DNA from: Actinoplanes sichuanensis
Lineage (GTDB): Bacteria > Actinomycetota > Actinomycetes > Mycobacteriales > Micromonosporaceae
Direction: 5' to 3'
DNA length: 64,000 nt
NCBI RefSeq assembly: GCF_033097365.1
Contig: NZ_AP028461.1
Location: 8,680,001-8,744,000 of the forward strand
Shown: piece after piece, positions 24,379 to 33,607 of the stretch
Position numbering within the stretch: the first letter of the stretch is position 1
Layout: each line of letters opens with the position of its first letter
Made by a program: the position numbers and the translations under genes
Notes under the pieces: model-generated
What the model saw: the letters and a program-made list of their open reading frames with translations, nothing else
What the model was told of the DNA's origin: nothing
Database searches by the model: none

Positions 24379-25232
24379 AGCGAGGCCACCTTCCGGTAGC
24401 GGGCCAGCAGGATGAGGAGGCAGGCGGCGATCAGGCAGACCGCCTCGATGCCGTAGATCGGACCGAACCGGCCCAGCTCCATGCCGAACTCGCCGCCCAT
24501 CCAGTCGCCGACGCCGGCCAGCAGGGTCATCGGGCTGCCCAGGAAGGCCAACTGGTTGGCGGTGGTGGAGGGCAGGGAGCTGAGCACGCCGACGATCGGG
24601 GTGGTCACCAGGAAGACCGCCACGATGCCGCCGGCGGCGAACGCCTGCTTACCGGTGAAGGAGGCGACCAGCAGGCCGATGGCGGCGAACATCAGTGCCC
24701 AGAGCAGGCTGTAACCCCAGCCCGGCAGCAGGTCGCCGATCTCGTTGAAGACGCCCTTGACGCCCTCCTTGGTGGTGAACGCCGCGCCCAGGAACATGAT
24801 GAACTGGGGCACGCCGAGCAGCAGCCAGATCGCGCTGACCATGGCGGCGAACTTGGCCGACACGTAGTCGGCGGCGCGCAGCGGTCGGCTGAAGTACAGC
24901 GGCAGGGTGCCGGCTCGCAGATCGCGGGAGACCAGCTGGGGCGCCACGATCGCGGTGAAGAAGATGATCAGGAAGCTCATCTGGCCGGCGAACTCGAGGT
25001 AGCTGAGCACCGATTCGCCGGCGATCGAGCGGATCGCGGCCACGATCACCGCGACCAGCAGCATGATGCCGAAGACCAGCCAGGGGAAGATCTTCGCCTT
25101 GGCGGAGCGGCCCAGACCGTACGCCGCGCGCAGCCCGTGCACATAGAGCGCCTGCTGCATCGCGAACCGGCCCAGTCGCGGGCCGTCGTAACGCTGGTAT
25201 CCGATGTCATGGATGACGCCGGCCTCAGACAT
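24375..25232 (-). CDS. ABC-2 type transporter permease
   Basis: The 285-aa membrane protein starts MSEAGVIHDIGYQRYDGPRLG, a cytosolic lead seen in actinobacterial ABC-2 permeases. About six membrane spans follow, such as WLVFGIMLLVAVIVAAI and AFAAGGIVAVFLVTTPIVGV. RDLRAGTLPLYFSRPL is the conserved cytosolic segment before a membrane span. The gene overlaps both flanking ATPase genes by a few bases. It probably pairs with one or both ATPases in a heteromeric exporter, substrate unknown. Confidence 0.88.
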   Translation of the reverse strand: MSEAGVIHDIGYQRYDGPRLGRFAMQQALYVHGLRAAYGLGRSAKAKIFPWLVFGIMLLVAVIVAAIRSIAGESVLSYLEFAGQMSFLIIFFTAIVAPQLVSRDLRAGTLPLYFSRPLRAADYVSAKFAAMVSAIWLLLGVPQFIMFLGAAFTTKEGVKGVFNEIGDLLPGWGYSLLWALMFAAIGLLVASFTGKQAFAAGGIVAVFLVTTPIVGVLSSLPSTTANQLAFLGSPMTLLAGVGDWMGGEFGMELGRFGPIYGIEAVCLIAACLLILLARYRKVASL

Positions 25233-26139
25233 CGGCCGTCTCCTTCGTGGTGAAGAGCTCGGCGACGCGGTGCCGACGCTGGTCTAGGCGGTGCAGGTTG
25301 AGGTCGAGGTCGGTGACGGCGTGCAGGATCCGGTCGTACGCCTCGTCCGACTCCAGCGGCACGAGCAGCAGCCGACCCTCACGGGTGACCGCCAGGCCGC
25401 GCTCGGCGAGAGCGGTGGCCAACTCGTCCGTACCGTCGGCGACCTCGACCGCCAGGATGTCGGACGCCTCGGTCATCGAGGAGATCCGGTCGGCGCGCAG
25501 CAGCCGGCCGCCCTCGATCGCGATCAGCGAGTCACAGATCCGCTCGACCTCGCCGAGCAGGTGCGAGCAGACGACCACGGAGATGCCGAACTCGTTGCCG
25601 ATCCGGTGGACCAGGTTGAGCATCGCGTCGCGGCCGGCCGGGTCCAGGCCGTTCGTCGGCTCGTCGAGCAGCAGCAGGTCGGGGTCGTGCACGAGGGCCT
25701 GGGCCAGCTTGACCCGCTGCTTCATGCCGGTCGAGTAGCCACCGATCTGCCGGTAGCGCTCCTCGTAGAGGCCGACGTGCCGCAGCGCCTCGGAGGCGCG
25801 CTCGCGGGCGGTGGTCTTCGGCAGCCCGCTCATCCGGCCCAGATGGGTCACGAACTCGGCGGCCGAGACGTCCGGCGGCAGGCAGTCGTTCTCCGGCATG
25901 TAGCCGACGCGGGCGCGGACCTGGTCGGTCTGCGTGACCGGGTCGAGGTTGAAGACCCGGACGCTGCCGCTGCTGGGCGGCAGCAATCCGAGCATGATCT
26001 TGATGAAGGTGCTCTTGCCGGCGCCGTTGGCGCCGACCAGTCCGATGACGCCGGCATCGACGGCGACGGTCAGGTCCGCGAGGGCGGTCACCCCGCCGCC
26101 GTACGTCTTGGTCAGCCCGTCCGTAACGATGATGGTCAC
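25225..26139 (-). CDS. ABC transporter ATP-binding protein (first gene of the operon)
   Basis: The 304-aa ATPase has Walker A GANGAGKSTFI, the signature region GGYSTGMKQRVKLAQAL, Walker B DLLLLDEPTNGLDP and switch histidine VVCSHLLGEVE. It begins the operon and overlaps the following permease gene by 8 nt. The two ATPases in the operon differ clearly in sequence, so the transporter may be asymmetric. Upstream, about 40 nt separate it from the terminator of the next gene, leaving a short promoter region. Confidence 0.92.
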   Translation of the reverse strand: MTIIVTDGLTKTYGGGVTALADLTVAVDAGVIGLVGANGAGKSTFIKIMLGLLPPSSGSVRVFNLDPVTQTDQVRARVGYMPENDCLPPDVSAAEFVTHLGRMSGLPKTTARERASEALRHVGLYEERYRQIGGYSTGMKQRVKLAQALVHDPDLLLLDEPTNGLDPAGRDAMLNLVHRIGNEFGISVVVCSHLLGEVERICDSLIAIEGGRLLRADRISSMTEASDILAVEVADGTDELATALAERGLAVTREGRLLLVPLESDEAYDRILHAVTDLDLNLHRLDQRRHRVAELFTTKETADV

Positions 26140-26180
26140 GGGCTCAGCCTAGAAACCCGCCGCACGGATATGGATCCGGA

Positions 26181-26206
26181 AAACCCCTGAGGGGCACTCA
26201 GGGTTT
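26181..26206 (-). terminator. Intrinsic terminator of the GH26-like gene
   Basis: Read on the minus strand, AAACCCTGAG pairs with CTCAGGGGTTT (one bulged base) around a 5-nt loop, followed by TTTT. It lies 13-38 nt downstream of the stop at 26219 and upstream of the ABC operon. Confidence 0.8.
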
Positions 26207-26218
26207 CTCAGCGCGCTC

Positions 26219-27502
26219 TCAGCTTAGCGAGACTTGGAAAACTGGAAGCCGGCCGAGACGACGGTACTCGCGCAGCGCGTCGGGTGTGCTGTCCACCGAC
26301 GAGTCCTGGCCCTTGTGGTTCGAAGGGGTCTCGAAGTGCACCATCGCCTTGATCTTCGGGAACCGGCTGATCTGTTCGCCGACCTCACGGTAGAACTCGG
26401 CCATGTGGTCCGGGTTGCGCTTGGAGAACCAGACACCCCACTCGGCCACCATGAGCGGCTTGCCGGGGTGCCGACGGGTCACCCAGTTGTAGAAGCCGGG
26501 CCAGTTCGGTTTGCTCGCGGACCGGCGGTTGAGCAGCTCGTCGAAGTCGCCGTGGCCGTACCCCGGGTCGCTGTAGGAGTAGGTGTCGAAGCCGATCCAG
26601 TCGACCACGTCGTTGCCCGGGTACATGTGCTGGAACCAGCTCTTGGTGGTGTGCGGGACGTACGCCATGTGCACGAGAACGGTCACCACGTTGTGGGCGC
26701 CCTTGGCTCGCAGCCGCTTCACCACGTGCCGGAACATGGCCGCGTAGTCGCGCGCCGTGTAGCCCGAGCCGGCCTGCTCGCGGACCTGGTCCTCGGCCTC
26801 GTGGTGGATCGCGAAGAAGAACTTCTCCCGGTAGTTCTGCCGGATGTGGGTGGCCAGCCGGTCCAGGAAATCGTCGGTGGCCTGGTCGCCCCGGGCGATC
26901 TCGGCCCAGGTGGCACTCTCCGGCTTCCAGTTGAGCAGCAGGATCCGCTTGCGGCCGGACTCCCGGGAGATGGCGATCTCCTGCTCGGTCGGGAACACCT
27001 GCCGGATACCGCGGTGGTAGGCGTGGAAGATCGCCTGGTGCCGACCGGTCTTGCGCTCGAACTCGGCGAGCGCCTGCACGCCACGGGCCTCGGTACGCGC
27101 GCCGGGTGCCACACCCCACAGGATGCCGCAGGTCGGGACCAGCCTCGACGCGGTGCGGCAGGCCTGTCGGGCGGCGGGCGCCACCGGCTGATCGACCCGC
27201 TGGTCGGCCGGCCGGTCGACGCCCTTGTCGCTCGCCATCGGGATCGGAGTGGTGGTCGCCACCGGGGCGGGCGTGGCGGACGCCGTCGGGACCGGGGTGG
27301 AGACGGTGGCCACATCCCGGACCGGTGCCGGGGCCTTTCGAACGACACGGGCGACCGGCGACGCCGACGGCTCGGCCGGGGCGGGCGACTCGGGCGGTGC
27401 GCCGAGCCGGCCCGGGCCTCCGGTGTACGCCCAGGCGAATGTCGCCGTGGTCGTCATGGTGAAGGCCGTGGTCAGCGCGACTAGTTGCAGGGACTTTCTC
27501 AC
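26219..27502 (-). CDS. Secreted GH26-like glycoside hydrolase
   Basis: The 427-aa protein has a signal peptide (about 1-26), then a Pro/Ala/Thr-rich linker (about 30-110), then a catalytic domain resembling family 26 (mannanase-type). Likely catalytic residues are Glu235 in AIHHEAEDQ (acid/base) and Glu354 in MVAEWGVWF (nucleophile). The WIGFDTYSY stretch also fits. The start is a GTG with a weak ribosome site. It is divergent from the polysaccharide operon starting at 27685, and a second GH26-like protein is encoded at 36709, so it may trim the polymer made by this locus. That substrate link is inference. Confidence 0.8.
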   Translation of the reverse strand: MRKSLQLVALTTAFTMTTTATFAWAYTGGPGRLGAPPESPAPAEPSASPVARVVRKAPAPVRDVATVSTPVPTASATPAPVATTTPIPMASDKGVDRPADQRVDQPVAPAARQACRTASRLVPTCGILWGVAPGARTEARGVQALAEFERKTGRHQAIFHAYHRGIRQVFPTEQEIAISRESGRKRILLLNWKPESATWAEIARGDQATDDFLDRLATHIRQNYREKFFFAIHHEAEDQVREQAGSGYTARDYAAMFRHVVKRLRAKGAHNVVTVLVHMAYVPHTTKSWFQHMYPGNDVVDWIGFDTYSYSDPGYGHGDFDELLNRRSASKPNWPGFYNWVTRRHPGKPLMVAEWGVWFSKRNPDHMAEFYREVGEQISRFPKIKAMVHFETPSNHKGQDSSVDSTPDALREYRRLGRLPVFQVSLS

Positions 27503-27563
27503 AAGCGCCGAGTATCAAAGGATCACGGCGCAATGTCCAGTAACATCATGATTTAAACCCAAA

Positions 27564-27589
27564 AAGGATGTTTGCAGGCTTTCATCCTT
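27564..27589. promoter_or_regulatory. Inverted repeat upstream of the polysaccharide operon
   Basis: AAGGATG and CATCCTT are separated by 12 nt in the AT-richer 182-nt region between the divergent GH26-like and APS kinase genes. It could be an operator or leader hairpin. The arms are only 7 bp. Confidence 0.35.
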
Positions 27590-27684
27590 ACCGGGGAAAG
27601 ATCAGGATTGGACTGAGATCCCGACTCGACCGGTTCGACAGCGCCTGGGAAACTGTCCCCCAAACAGCTTCAGGGGGATTCGAA

Positions 27685-29205
27685 GTGAATGGTTCGGTAC
27701 TGCCCGAGGACGTCCTCCGGGACGCGCCCTCCTTCACCCCGCGCCCCTATGAGCTGGCCGATCTCGAGCTTCTGCTCTCCGGTGCCTACGCTCCGCTGAC
27801 CGGCTTCCTGGGTCGCACCGACCTGGCCTCGCTGGCCCGACGCGGTCGGCTCGCCGACGACACGCCGTGGCCGGTCCCGGTGACATGCGAGATCCCCGGC
27901 GAGGTGGCGTCCGCTCTGGACCCGGCCGACCCCGGTCGCCGCACCCTGGTGCTGACCGACATGGAGGGTGCGCCGGTCGCCGCGATCGAGGCCACCGACG
28001 TGTGGCCGATCGGGGAGAACAGGTTCGGCATCGGCGGCCCGGTGCGGCGCATGGGCGACGGTGGGCACGGCCCGTTCCAGCGGCTGCGACGCACACCGGA
28101 GGAGGTCCGGGCGCTGATCCCGCCGGGCCGGGTGCTGGGCGTCATCGCCGACCGGCCACTGCACCGGCCGCAACTGGCGCAGATCGCGCACGCCGCCCGC
28201 ACCCTTGCGGCTCATCTCTTGATCTTGATTCCGGTCAGTGGACCGGGACCGGACGGCCTGCCGCCGGAGTCGCTGGTCCGCTCGATTTTCGCGGCCCGCG
28301 ATCGGATGCCGCCGGCGACCGTGGTCGCCGTGCCCCTGCTGACTCGTGGCGATGAGATGCGTGACGCGCTGCTGCGGGCCCGGGTGGCGGCCGCCTACGG
28401 GGTGAGCCACGTGCTGTCCACAGGCGACACCCTCTCCGGCGCCGGCCTGCGGGTGCTGGTGCCACGCGAGTTGGCCTACGACAATCGGGACGGCCAGTGG
28501 CGCTGGCGTGACGACATCCCGCCACGCAACCGTCGTCTGGCGATGAGCCCGACCGAGATCGACGACCTGCTGGACCGGGGTTTCCCGTTGCCCGAGTGGC
28601 ACACCCCACCGGCGGTGGCCAAGGAGCTGTCCCGGGTGCGGCCGCCGCGCCGGCACCGGGGTCTGGTGGTGTTCTTCACCGGCCTGTCCGGCTCCGGCAA
28701 GTCGACCATCGCCCGCAACCTGGCCGACGCCATGCGGGAGAACGGGGATCGCACCATCACCCTGCTCGACGGCGACGTGGTGCGCCGTGAGCTGACCGCC
28801 GGGCTGGGCTTCAGCAAGGCCGATCGAGACCGTAACGTGCGCCGGATCGGCTGGGTGGCGGCCGAGGTGGGCCGGCACCGGGGCATGGCGGTGGCCTGTC
28901 CGATCGCCCCCTACGAGGCGGCCCGGGCGGCGGCCCGGCAGATGGCGGTCGAGGCCGGCGCCGGGTTCGTGCTGGTGCACGTGGCCACACCGCTGGAGGT
29001 GTGCGAGAGCCGCGACCGCAAGGGGTTGTACGCGCGGGCGCGGGCCGGCCAGCTGCGCGGGATGACGGGTATCGACGACCCCTACGAGGAGCCGACCGAT
29101 GCCGAGTTGACCGTGGACACCACCACGATGACGGTTCCGGAAGCGGTCGAGATGGTGCTCGGTTACCTGGTCGAGAACGGTTGGGTGGAGCCCAAAATGG
29201 GATAA
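27685..29205 (+). CDS. APS kinase fused to a degenerate ATP-sulfurylase domain
   Basis: The 506-aa fusion has residues 1-315 with the ATP-sulfurylase layout, including a PUA-like start (YAPLTGFLGRTD), and residues 325-500 as APS kinase. The kinase is intact: Walker A TGLSGSGKST (332-341), DGD at 362-364 and GFSKADRDRN. In the sulfurylase half, the usual QxRNPxHxxH motif reads IADRPLHRPQ (154-163) and the later GRDHAG loop reads TGDTLSG, so sulfate adenylation is probably lost. The protein should turn APS into PAPS for the nearby sulfotransferases. The GTG at 27685 follows GGGGG by 8 nt. A frame reaching back to 27568 has no site. Confidence 0.88.
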   Translation: MNGSVLPEDVLRDAPSFTPRPYELADLELLLSGAYAPLTGFLGRTDLASLARRGRLADDTPWPVPVTCEIPGEVASALDPADPGRRTLVLTDMEGAPVAAIEATDVWPIGENRFGIGGPVRRMGDGGHGPFQRLRRTPEEVRALIPPGRVLGVIADRPLHRPQLAQIAHAARTLAAHLLILIPVSGPGPDGLPPESLVRSIFAARDRMPPATVVAVPLLTRGDEMRDALLRARVAAAYGVSHVLSTGDTLSGAGLRVLVPRELAYDNRDGQWRWRDDIPPRNRRLAMSPTEIDDLLDRGFPLPEWHTPPAVAKELSRVRPPRRHRGLVVFFTGLSGSGKSTIARNLADAMRENGDRTITLLDGDVVRRELTAGLGFSKADRDRNVRRIGWVAAEVGRHRGMAVACPIAPYEAARAAARQMAVEAGAGFVLVHVATPLEVCESRDRKGLYARARAGQLRGMTGIDDPYEEPTDAELTVDTTTMTVPEAVEMVLGYLVENGWVEPKMG

Positions 29206-29295
29206 ACCCATCACTTGCGGCGGGAGTGTGACGTTAGCCCTTCGGGGCGAAACGCCCAAACCAACACTCTTTCCCGGAAGGGCCGCCGAAGACTG

Positions 29296-31017
29296 ATGGA
29301 ACCGTCTCGCCCCTCGTCCGATCTCTCGCACTACCTCGGTGCATTCCGCCGCCACTGGTGGATCGCCCTGGTGGCCACGGGTGCCGGCCTGGGCGGCGGC
29401 GCGGTCCTGACGCAGGCCATGCCGAAGGTGTACGAGTCGTCCGCATCGGTGCTGGTGGAATCGGTCAGCCAGGACACCAACGCGGAGGGCGGGCGCACCA
29501 AGGGCACCGTCAACCTGGACACCGAGGCGCAGCTGGTCGGGTCCGGTGCGGTCGCGGTGAAGGCGGCCACCCTCCTGCGCAGCAGCGTGTCCCCGATCGA
29601 GTTGGCCAAGTCGGTGACGGTACAGGTCCCGGCGAACACCACGGTGCTGGTGATCACGTTCAAGGCGGACGACCCGCGGGCGGCGCAGGCCGGGTCGCAC
29701 GCGTTCGCCGAGGCGTACCTGCGCAACCGCGAGGAGACCGCACGCGCCCAACTGGACAAGCGGATCCGCTCGCTCAACCTCAAGGTCCGGCAGCTGACAA
29801 CGATGCTGGCCGGGATCAACGCCAAGCTGGCGGCGGCCGCCAAGGGCAGTTCCTCCGAGGGCAACCTGCAGAGTCTGCGGAACAACTCGCAGAACCAGCT
29901 CAACTCGCTGACCGGGCGGCTCAACGAGCTGACCACCACGATGGTCGGCGGCGGCAGCATCATCAGTGACTCGCGCCTGCCCGAGGAACCGACCAGTCCC
30001 AACGCGTGGCTCAACATCGGCACCGGCGGCATGCTCGGGCTGCTGCTCGGACTCGGGCTCGCCTACCTGCGGGAACGGTTCGACAGGCGGCTGGTCACCC
30101 CGGCCGACGTCCGCGATCGGGGCCGGGTGCCGGTACTCGCCGCCCTGGACGACCGCAGCACCCCGCACTTCGACGACGTGCTCCAACCGTACGGGCCGGG
30201 TGGCCGGGTCTTCAACCGGCTGCGCAACGAGGTGCTCGCGTCCCTCCACGAGACCGACCGGATCATCGTGGTTACCGGGATCAGCCGCGGCTCGGCGAGC
30301 ACTCTGGTCGCGGCCAACCTGGCGGCGGCGCTGGCCCGTACCGGCAGTGATGTGGTGCTGATCGGCGCGCACCTGCCGGACAGTGTGATCGACACCGCGC
30401 CGCTGGCCCGGATGTTCGGGGTCTCCGCCCTGCCCGGTCTCTCCGACCTGTTGGCCGGGCGGGAGACCCTGTCCGGAACCCTGCAGCGCGCCCCGCGCAT
30501 CCCGTCGCTGCGGGTGATCACCGCCGGGGGCGCGGCCGCCGCGGCCGGACTGATGCAGTCGCAGCGGCTCAAGGACACCCTTCAGACGCTGCGCGAACAG
30601 GGTGGGTACGTGGTCATCGAGGCGCCGTCGACGAGCAGCAGTGCCGACGCACAGAGCCTGGCCAGCCTGGCCGACGCGGCGATCCTCGCGGTCGAGCTGC
30701 GCCGGTCCAAGCGGCCCGCCCTGGTCGACGCGACCGAGCAGCTGCGCCGGGTCGGCACGAAGCTGCTGGGCACCGTGGTGATGCCGCGGCTCGCCCCGAT
30801 CCAGCCGGGTGACCTGGCCGCGCCCGCGGTGGCGCTGCCGGTGCCCTCGGCGCTCTCCGACGTCACCGACGAGGACGCACCGGAAACGGCTGACGTGCCG
30901 GACGGCCCGACACAGGCGCTGCCCTACGCCGGGCGGCAGCGGCCGGGCGACGACGACGAACCCGTCTCGGTCACCGACCTCACCAGCGCGGGCGCCACGG
31001 AGGGCGACGACAAGTGA
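29296..31017 (+). CDS. Wzz-like chain-length protein with a degenerate BY-kinase domain
   Basis: The 573-aa protein has a Wzz domain with membrane spans at about 22-42 and 237-258 and a coiled extracellular part between them. A cytosolic domain (about 300-500) follows with the shape of a CapB-type kinase. In that domain the Walker A site reads TGISRGSASTLVAANLA without the lysine, the A' site reads VVLIGAHLPD without the aspartate, and the B site reads VVIEAPS. No C-terminal tyrosine cluster is seen. It probably sets polymer length without kinase activity. The ATG at 29296 was chosen for the Wzz start MEPSRPSSDLSHYLGAF. It overlaps the next gene by 4 nt. Confidence 0.85.
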   Translation: MEPSRPSSDLSHYLGAFRRHWWIALVATGAGLGGGAVLTQAMPKVYESSASVLVESVSQDTNAEGGRTKGTVNLDTEAQLVGSGAVAVKAATLLRSSVSPIELAKSVTVQVPANTTVLVITFKADDPRAAQAGSHAFAEAYLRNREETARAQLDKRIRSLNLKVRQLTTMLAGINAKLAAAAKGSSSEGNLQSLRNNSQNQLNSLTGRLNELTTTMVGGGSIISDSRLPEEPTSPNAWLNIGTGGMLGLLLGLGLAYLRERFDRRLVTPADVRDRGRVPVLAALDDRSTPHFDDVLQPYGPGGRVFNRLRNEVLASLHETDRIIVVTGISRGSASTLVAANLAAALARTGSDVVLIGAHLPDSVIDTAPLARMFGVSALPGLSDLLAGRETLSGTLQRAPRIPSLRVITAGGAAAAAGLMQSQRLKDTLQTLREQGGYVVIEAPSTSSSADAQSLASLADAAILAVELRRSKRPALVDATEQLRRVGTKLLGTVVMPRLAPIQPGDLAAPAVALPVPSALSDVTDEDAPETADVPDGPTQALPYAGRQRPGDDDEPVSVTDLTSAGATEGDDK

Positions 31018-32378
31018 CCACGGTCGCGGCGGCAGCGCACGCCGGGCCCGCTCCGCGAACCGCCAAGAACCGCTCGCTGCCGTCCTGGCCGGTGGCCGGC
31101 CCCCTGCTGCTCTACCCACTGTGGTGGGCACTCGGCCTGGGGGTGCTGATCTTCCCGATCACCGCCGCGGCGATGCTGTTCCTGCTGGTCCGCCGGCGGG
31201 CGGCGGGCCGACCGCTGCGCATGCCACCCGGCTTCGCCTGGTGGGCGATCTTCCTGATCGCGGTGGTGGTGAGCATCGCCGCGCTGGGCGCGGACCCGGC
31301 GGGCACGGTGCCGGAACGCGCCACCGAACGGTTGGTCGCGGTCGTCTACAAGCTTTCGATGTACGTGTCCCTGACCGTCCTACTGGTCTATGCCGGCAAC
31401 CTGACCGAGGCCGAACTGTCCCGTCGCCGGCTGGTGCGACTGCTCGCCGGCATGTTCGTGCTGACCGTGGCGGGCGGGCTGCTCGGCATGGTGGCCGGGA
31501 CCTTCGAGTTCACCTCACCGGTGGAGTGGCTGCTGCCGTCCGGGGTGCGCAACAAGGGATTCGTACGGTCGCTGGTGCACCCGTACGCCGCGCAGATCAT
31601 GGACCTGGTCGGCGGGGAGAAACCGCGCCCGGCCGCGCCGTGGGGCTACACCAACACCTGGGGCAACAACTTCTGCCTGCTCGCGCCGTGGCTGCTGGTG
31701 GCCGCCTGGTGGGGCCGCGGTTCCGGCCGGAAGCTGCTGGCCGTACTCTGCCTGGCCGTCTCGGTGGTCCCGGCCGTGGCATCGCTGAACCGGGGCCTGT
31801 GGATCGGGGTCGGTCTGCTGATCGCCTACGTGGCGTTCCGCTACGTGCTGGCCGGTCGGCTGTGGATCCTGGCCGCCCTGCCGGTGGCGACGGCCGCGCT
31901 GGCGGTGGTGATGACCGCCACCCCGCTCGCCGACACCGTGCAGGCCCGGCTGGACAACGGCAAGTCCAACGGGGTCCGCTCGTTCCTGATCGACAAGGCC
32001 CTCGACGGTTTCACCGGTTCACCGGTGATCGGCTACGGCGGCACCCGCAACACCCTCGGCGGGCGCAATTCGATCACCGTCGGCGAGAGCGCCGGCTGCG
32101 AGCGCTGCGGCAACTTCACGGTCGGCGGCAACGGGCAGTTCTGGCAGCTGATCTACGCGCACGGCGCGGCCGGCGCGATCGGCTATCTCGGCTTCTTCGG
32201 GTACGGCCTGTGGCGGTTCCGCCGCGACCGGAGCCCGATCGGGATCGCCGGGAGCGCGGCGCTGGTGACCTCGTTCTCCGCGATGCTCTGGTACAACTCG
32301 CTGGTCACCCCTCTGGCCTTCATGGTTCTGGCATACGCGCTGCTCTGGCGTAACGCGACAGATGGGGAGAGAGCTTGA
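31014..32378 (+). CDS. O-antigen ligase/polymerase (Wzy-like) membrane protein
   Basis: The 454-aa protein has about ten to twelve membrane spans with a long outer loop near residues 295-360 (GYGGTRNTLGGRN, CERCGNFTVGGNGQFWQ), typical of the Wzy/WaaL superfamily. It should join repeat units or transfer the polymer outside the membrane. The GTG start overlaps the upstream stop (GTGA), and its TGA overlaps the TTG of the following gene. Its place between chain-length and flippase functions supports Wzy-type polymerisation. Polymerase and ligase cannot be told apart from sequence alone. Confidence 0.82.
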   Translation: MTTVAAAAHAGPAPRTAKNRSLPSWPVAGPLLLYPLWWALGLGVLIFPITAAAMLFLLVRRRAAGRPLRMPPGFAWWAIFLIAVVVSIAALGADPAGTVPERATERLVAVVYKLSMYVSLTVLLVYAGNLTEAELSRRRLVRLLAGMFVLTVAGGLLGMVAGTFEFTSPVEWLLPSGVRNKGFVRSLVHPYAAQIMDLVGGEKPRPAAPWGYTNTWGNNFCLLAPWLLVAAWWGRGSGRKLLAVLCLAVSVVPAVASLNRGLWIGVGLLIAYVAFRYVLAGRLWILAALPVATAALAVVMTATPLADTVQARLDNGKSNGVRSFLIDKALDGFTGSPVIGYGGTRNTLGGRNSITVGESAGCERCGNFTVGGNGQFWQLIYAHGAAGAIGYLGFFGYGLWRFRRDRSPIGIAGSAALVTSFSAMLWYNSLVTPLAFMVLAYALLWRNATDGERA

Positions 32379-33604
32379 GCCCGGTAAAGACCGCGCCCGC
32401 GGCACTGACCGCCGGAGACGCCGCCCTCCGGGCCCAGTACCTCTCCGAGGTGCTCGCCCTGCTTTACCCGGAGCCGAACCGCACCGACGGAACGCCGGGC
32501 CCGCTGGTGGCCGAGTACCTGGTGGTGCCCAACCTGCACCGGCCCCGCCTGCTGGTCCCGACGCTCTCCCCCACCGTGTCGGCGGCCGCGGTCCGCCGCT
32601 ACGCGGAACCGCAGTCGCGGATGGCCCGGCTGAAACGGGACGCCGTCGTCGCGGCCGTCCACGCCCGCGCCACCGGCCTGCTCTTCCGCGACCGGATCCG
32701 GGTGACCGGCCCGGTGTCCGCGGGCATCGACGGGTACCTGAGCGACGCGCTGCGCCGCGACCTGGCGCTGAGCATCCACATCGGTCCGGCGCGGGCCAAC
32801 CGCAAGCCGGTGCTCCAACTGCTCAGCCCGGACGGCGACACCTTCGCCTTCGGCAAGCTGGGCACCGGCCCGCTGACCCGCAGCCTGGTCAAGTCGGAGA
32901 CGGCGGCGCTCACCGCGCTCGCCGGCAGCGGGCTGACCAAGCTGACCGTGCCGCGGGTGCTGCACGCCGGGACCTGGCGCGGTCTGCAGGTGCTGGTCCA
33001 ATCGGCGCTGCCGGTGTGGCTGCCGCGGGCCCCGCTCACCCCGCGCCGGCTGACCGCGGCCATGGTCGACATCGCGAACTGCTGCGGGATCACCACCGGG
33101 CCGCTGACCGGCAGCGGGTACTGGCACGACCTGCGCGGGCGACTGGCCACGGTCGCGGACCGGCCGGAGGGTTCCGGGCTGGCCGCCGCGGTCGACGTGC
33201 TGGCCGCGCACAGCGGGGAGACCGCGCTGCGGTACGGCGCGTGGCACGGCGACTGGGCCCCGTGGAACATGGCGAACCTCGCCGACACGCTGCTCGTCTG
33301 GGACTGGGAACGGTTCGCCGTCGGGGTGCCGCTCGGCTTCGACGCCATCCACCACGAGTTGCAGAGGCGCATCCAGTCCACCGGGGACGCCCGGGCCGCG
33401 GTCGAGGCGACCGTACACCGGGCCGACGAGTTGCTCGCCCCGTTCGGCGTGGCCCCGGTGGCCCGCGAGATCACCGCCCTGCTCTACCTGGTCGACCTCG
33501 CGGTTCGTTATCTGACCGACAAGCAGGCCGAGGCGGGCGCCCGGCTGGGCGTGCTCGGGACCTGGCTGTTGCCGGTGCTGATCCGGCGCGTTGAGGAGCT
33601 CTAG
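32375..33604 (+). CDS. Aminoglycoside-phosphotransferase-fold protein of the polysaccharide operon
   Basis: The 409-aa cytosolic protein carries the APH/choline-kinase fold signature HGDWAPWNM (His291, Asp293, Asn298), and Asp310 in VWDWERF supplies the metal-binding residue. The preceding 200 residues are the N-lobe and an extra domain without a motif I recognise. It should phosphorylate a small molecule or sugar, or act on a lipid-linked intermediate, but the substrate is unknown. The TTG start lies within the stop of the previous gene and follows a strong GGGGAGAG site. Its position inside a tightly coupled operon argues for a role in polymer assembly, not in drug resistance. Confidence 0.75.
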   Translation: MSPVKTAPAALTAGDAALRAQYLSEVLALLYPEPNRTDGTPGPLVAEYLVVPNLHRPRLLVPTLSPTVSAAAVRRYAEPQSRMARLKRDAVVAAVHARATGLLFRDRIRVTGPVSAGIDGYLSDALRRDLALSIHIGPARANRKPVLQLLSPDGDTFAFGKLGTGPLTRSLVKSETAALTALAGSGLTKLTVPRVLHAGTWRGLQVLVQSALPVWLPRAPLTPRRLTAAMVDIANCCGITTGPLTGSGYWHDLRGRLATVADRPEGSGLAAAVDVLAAHSGETALRYGAWHGDWAPWNMANLADTLLVWDWERFAVGVPLGFDAIHHELQRRIQSTGDARAAVEATVHRADELLAPFGVAPVAREITALLYLVDLAVRYLTDKQAEAGARLGVLGTWLLPVLIRRVEEL

Positions 33605-33607
33605 ACC

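Noticed and set aside
27685..29205. Calling this gene a bifunctional ATP sulfurylase/APS kinase
   Set aside because: Both sulfurylase motifs are degraded, so only the APS kinase function is supported.
27670..31131. 1150-codon open frame antisense to the APS kinase and Wzz-like genes
   Set aside because: It is antisense to two recognised genes, with composition rich in R, G, H and Q and no domains.
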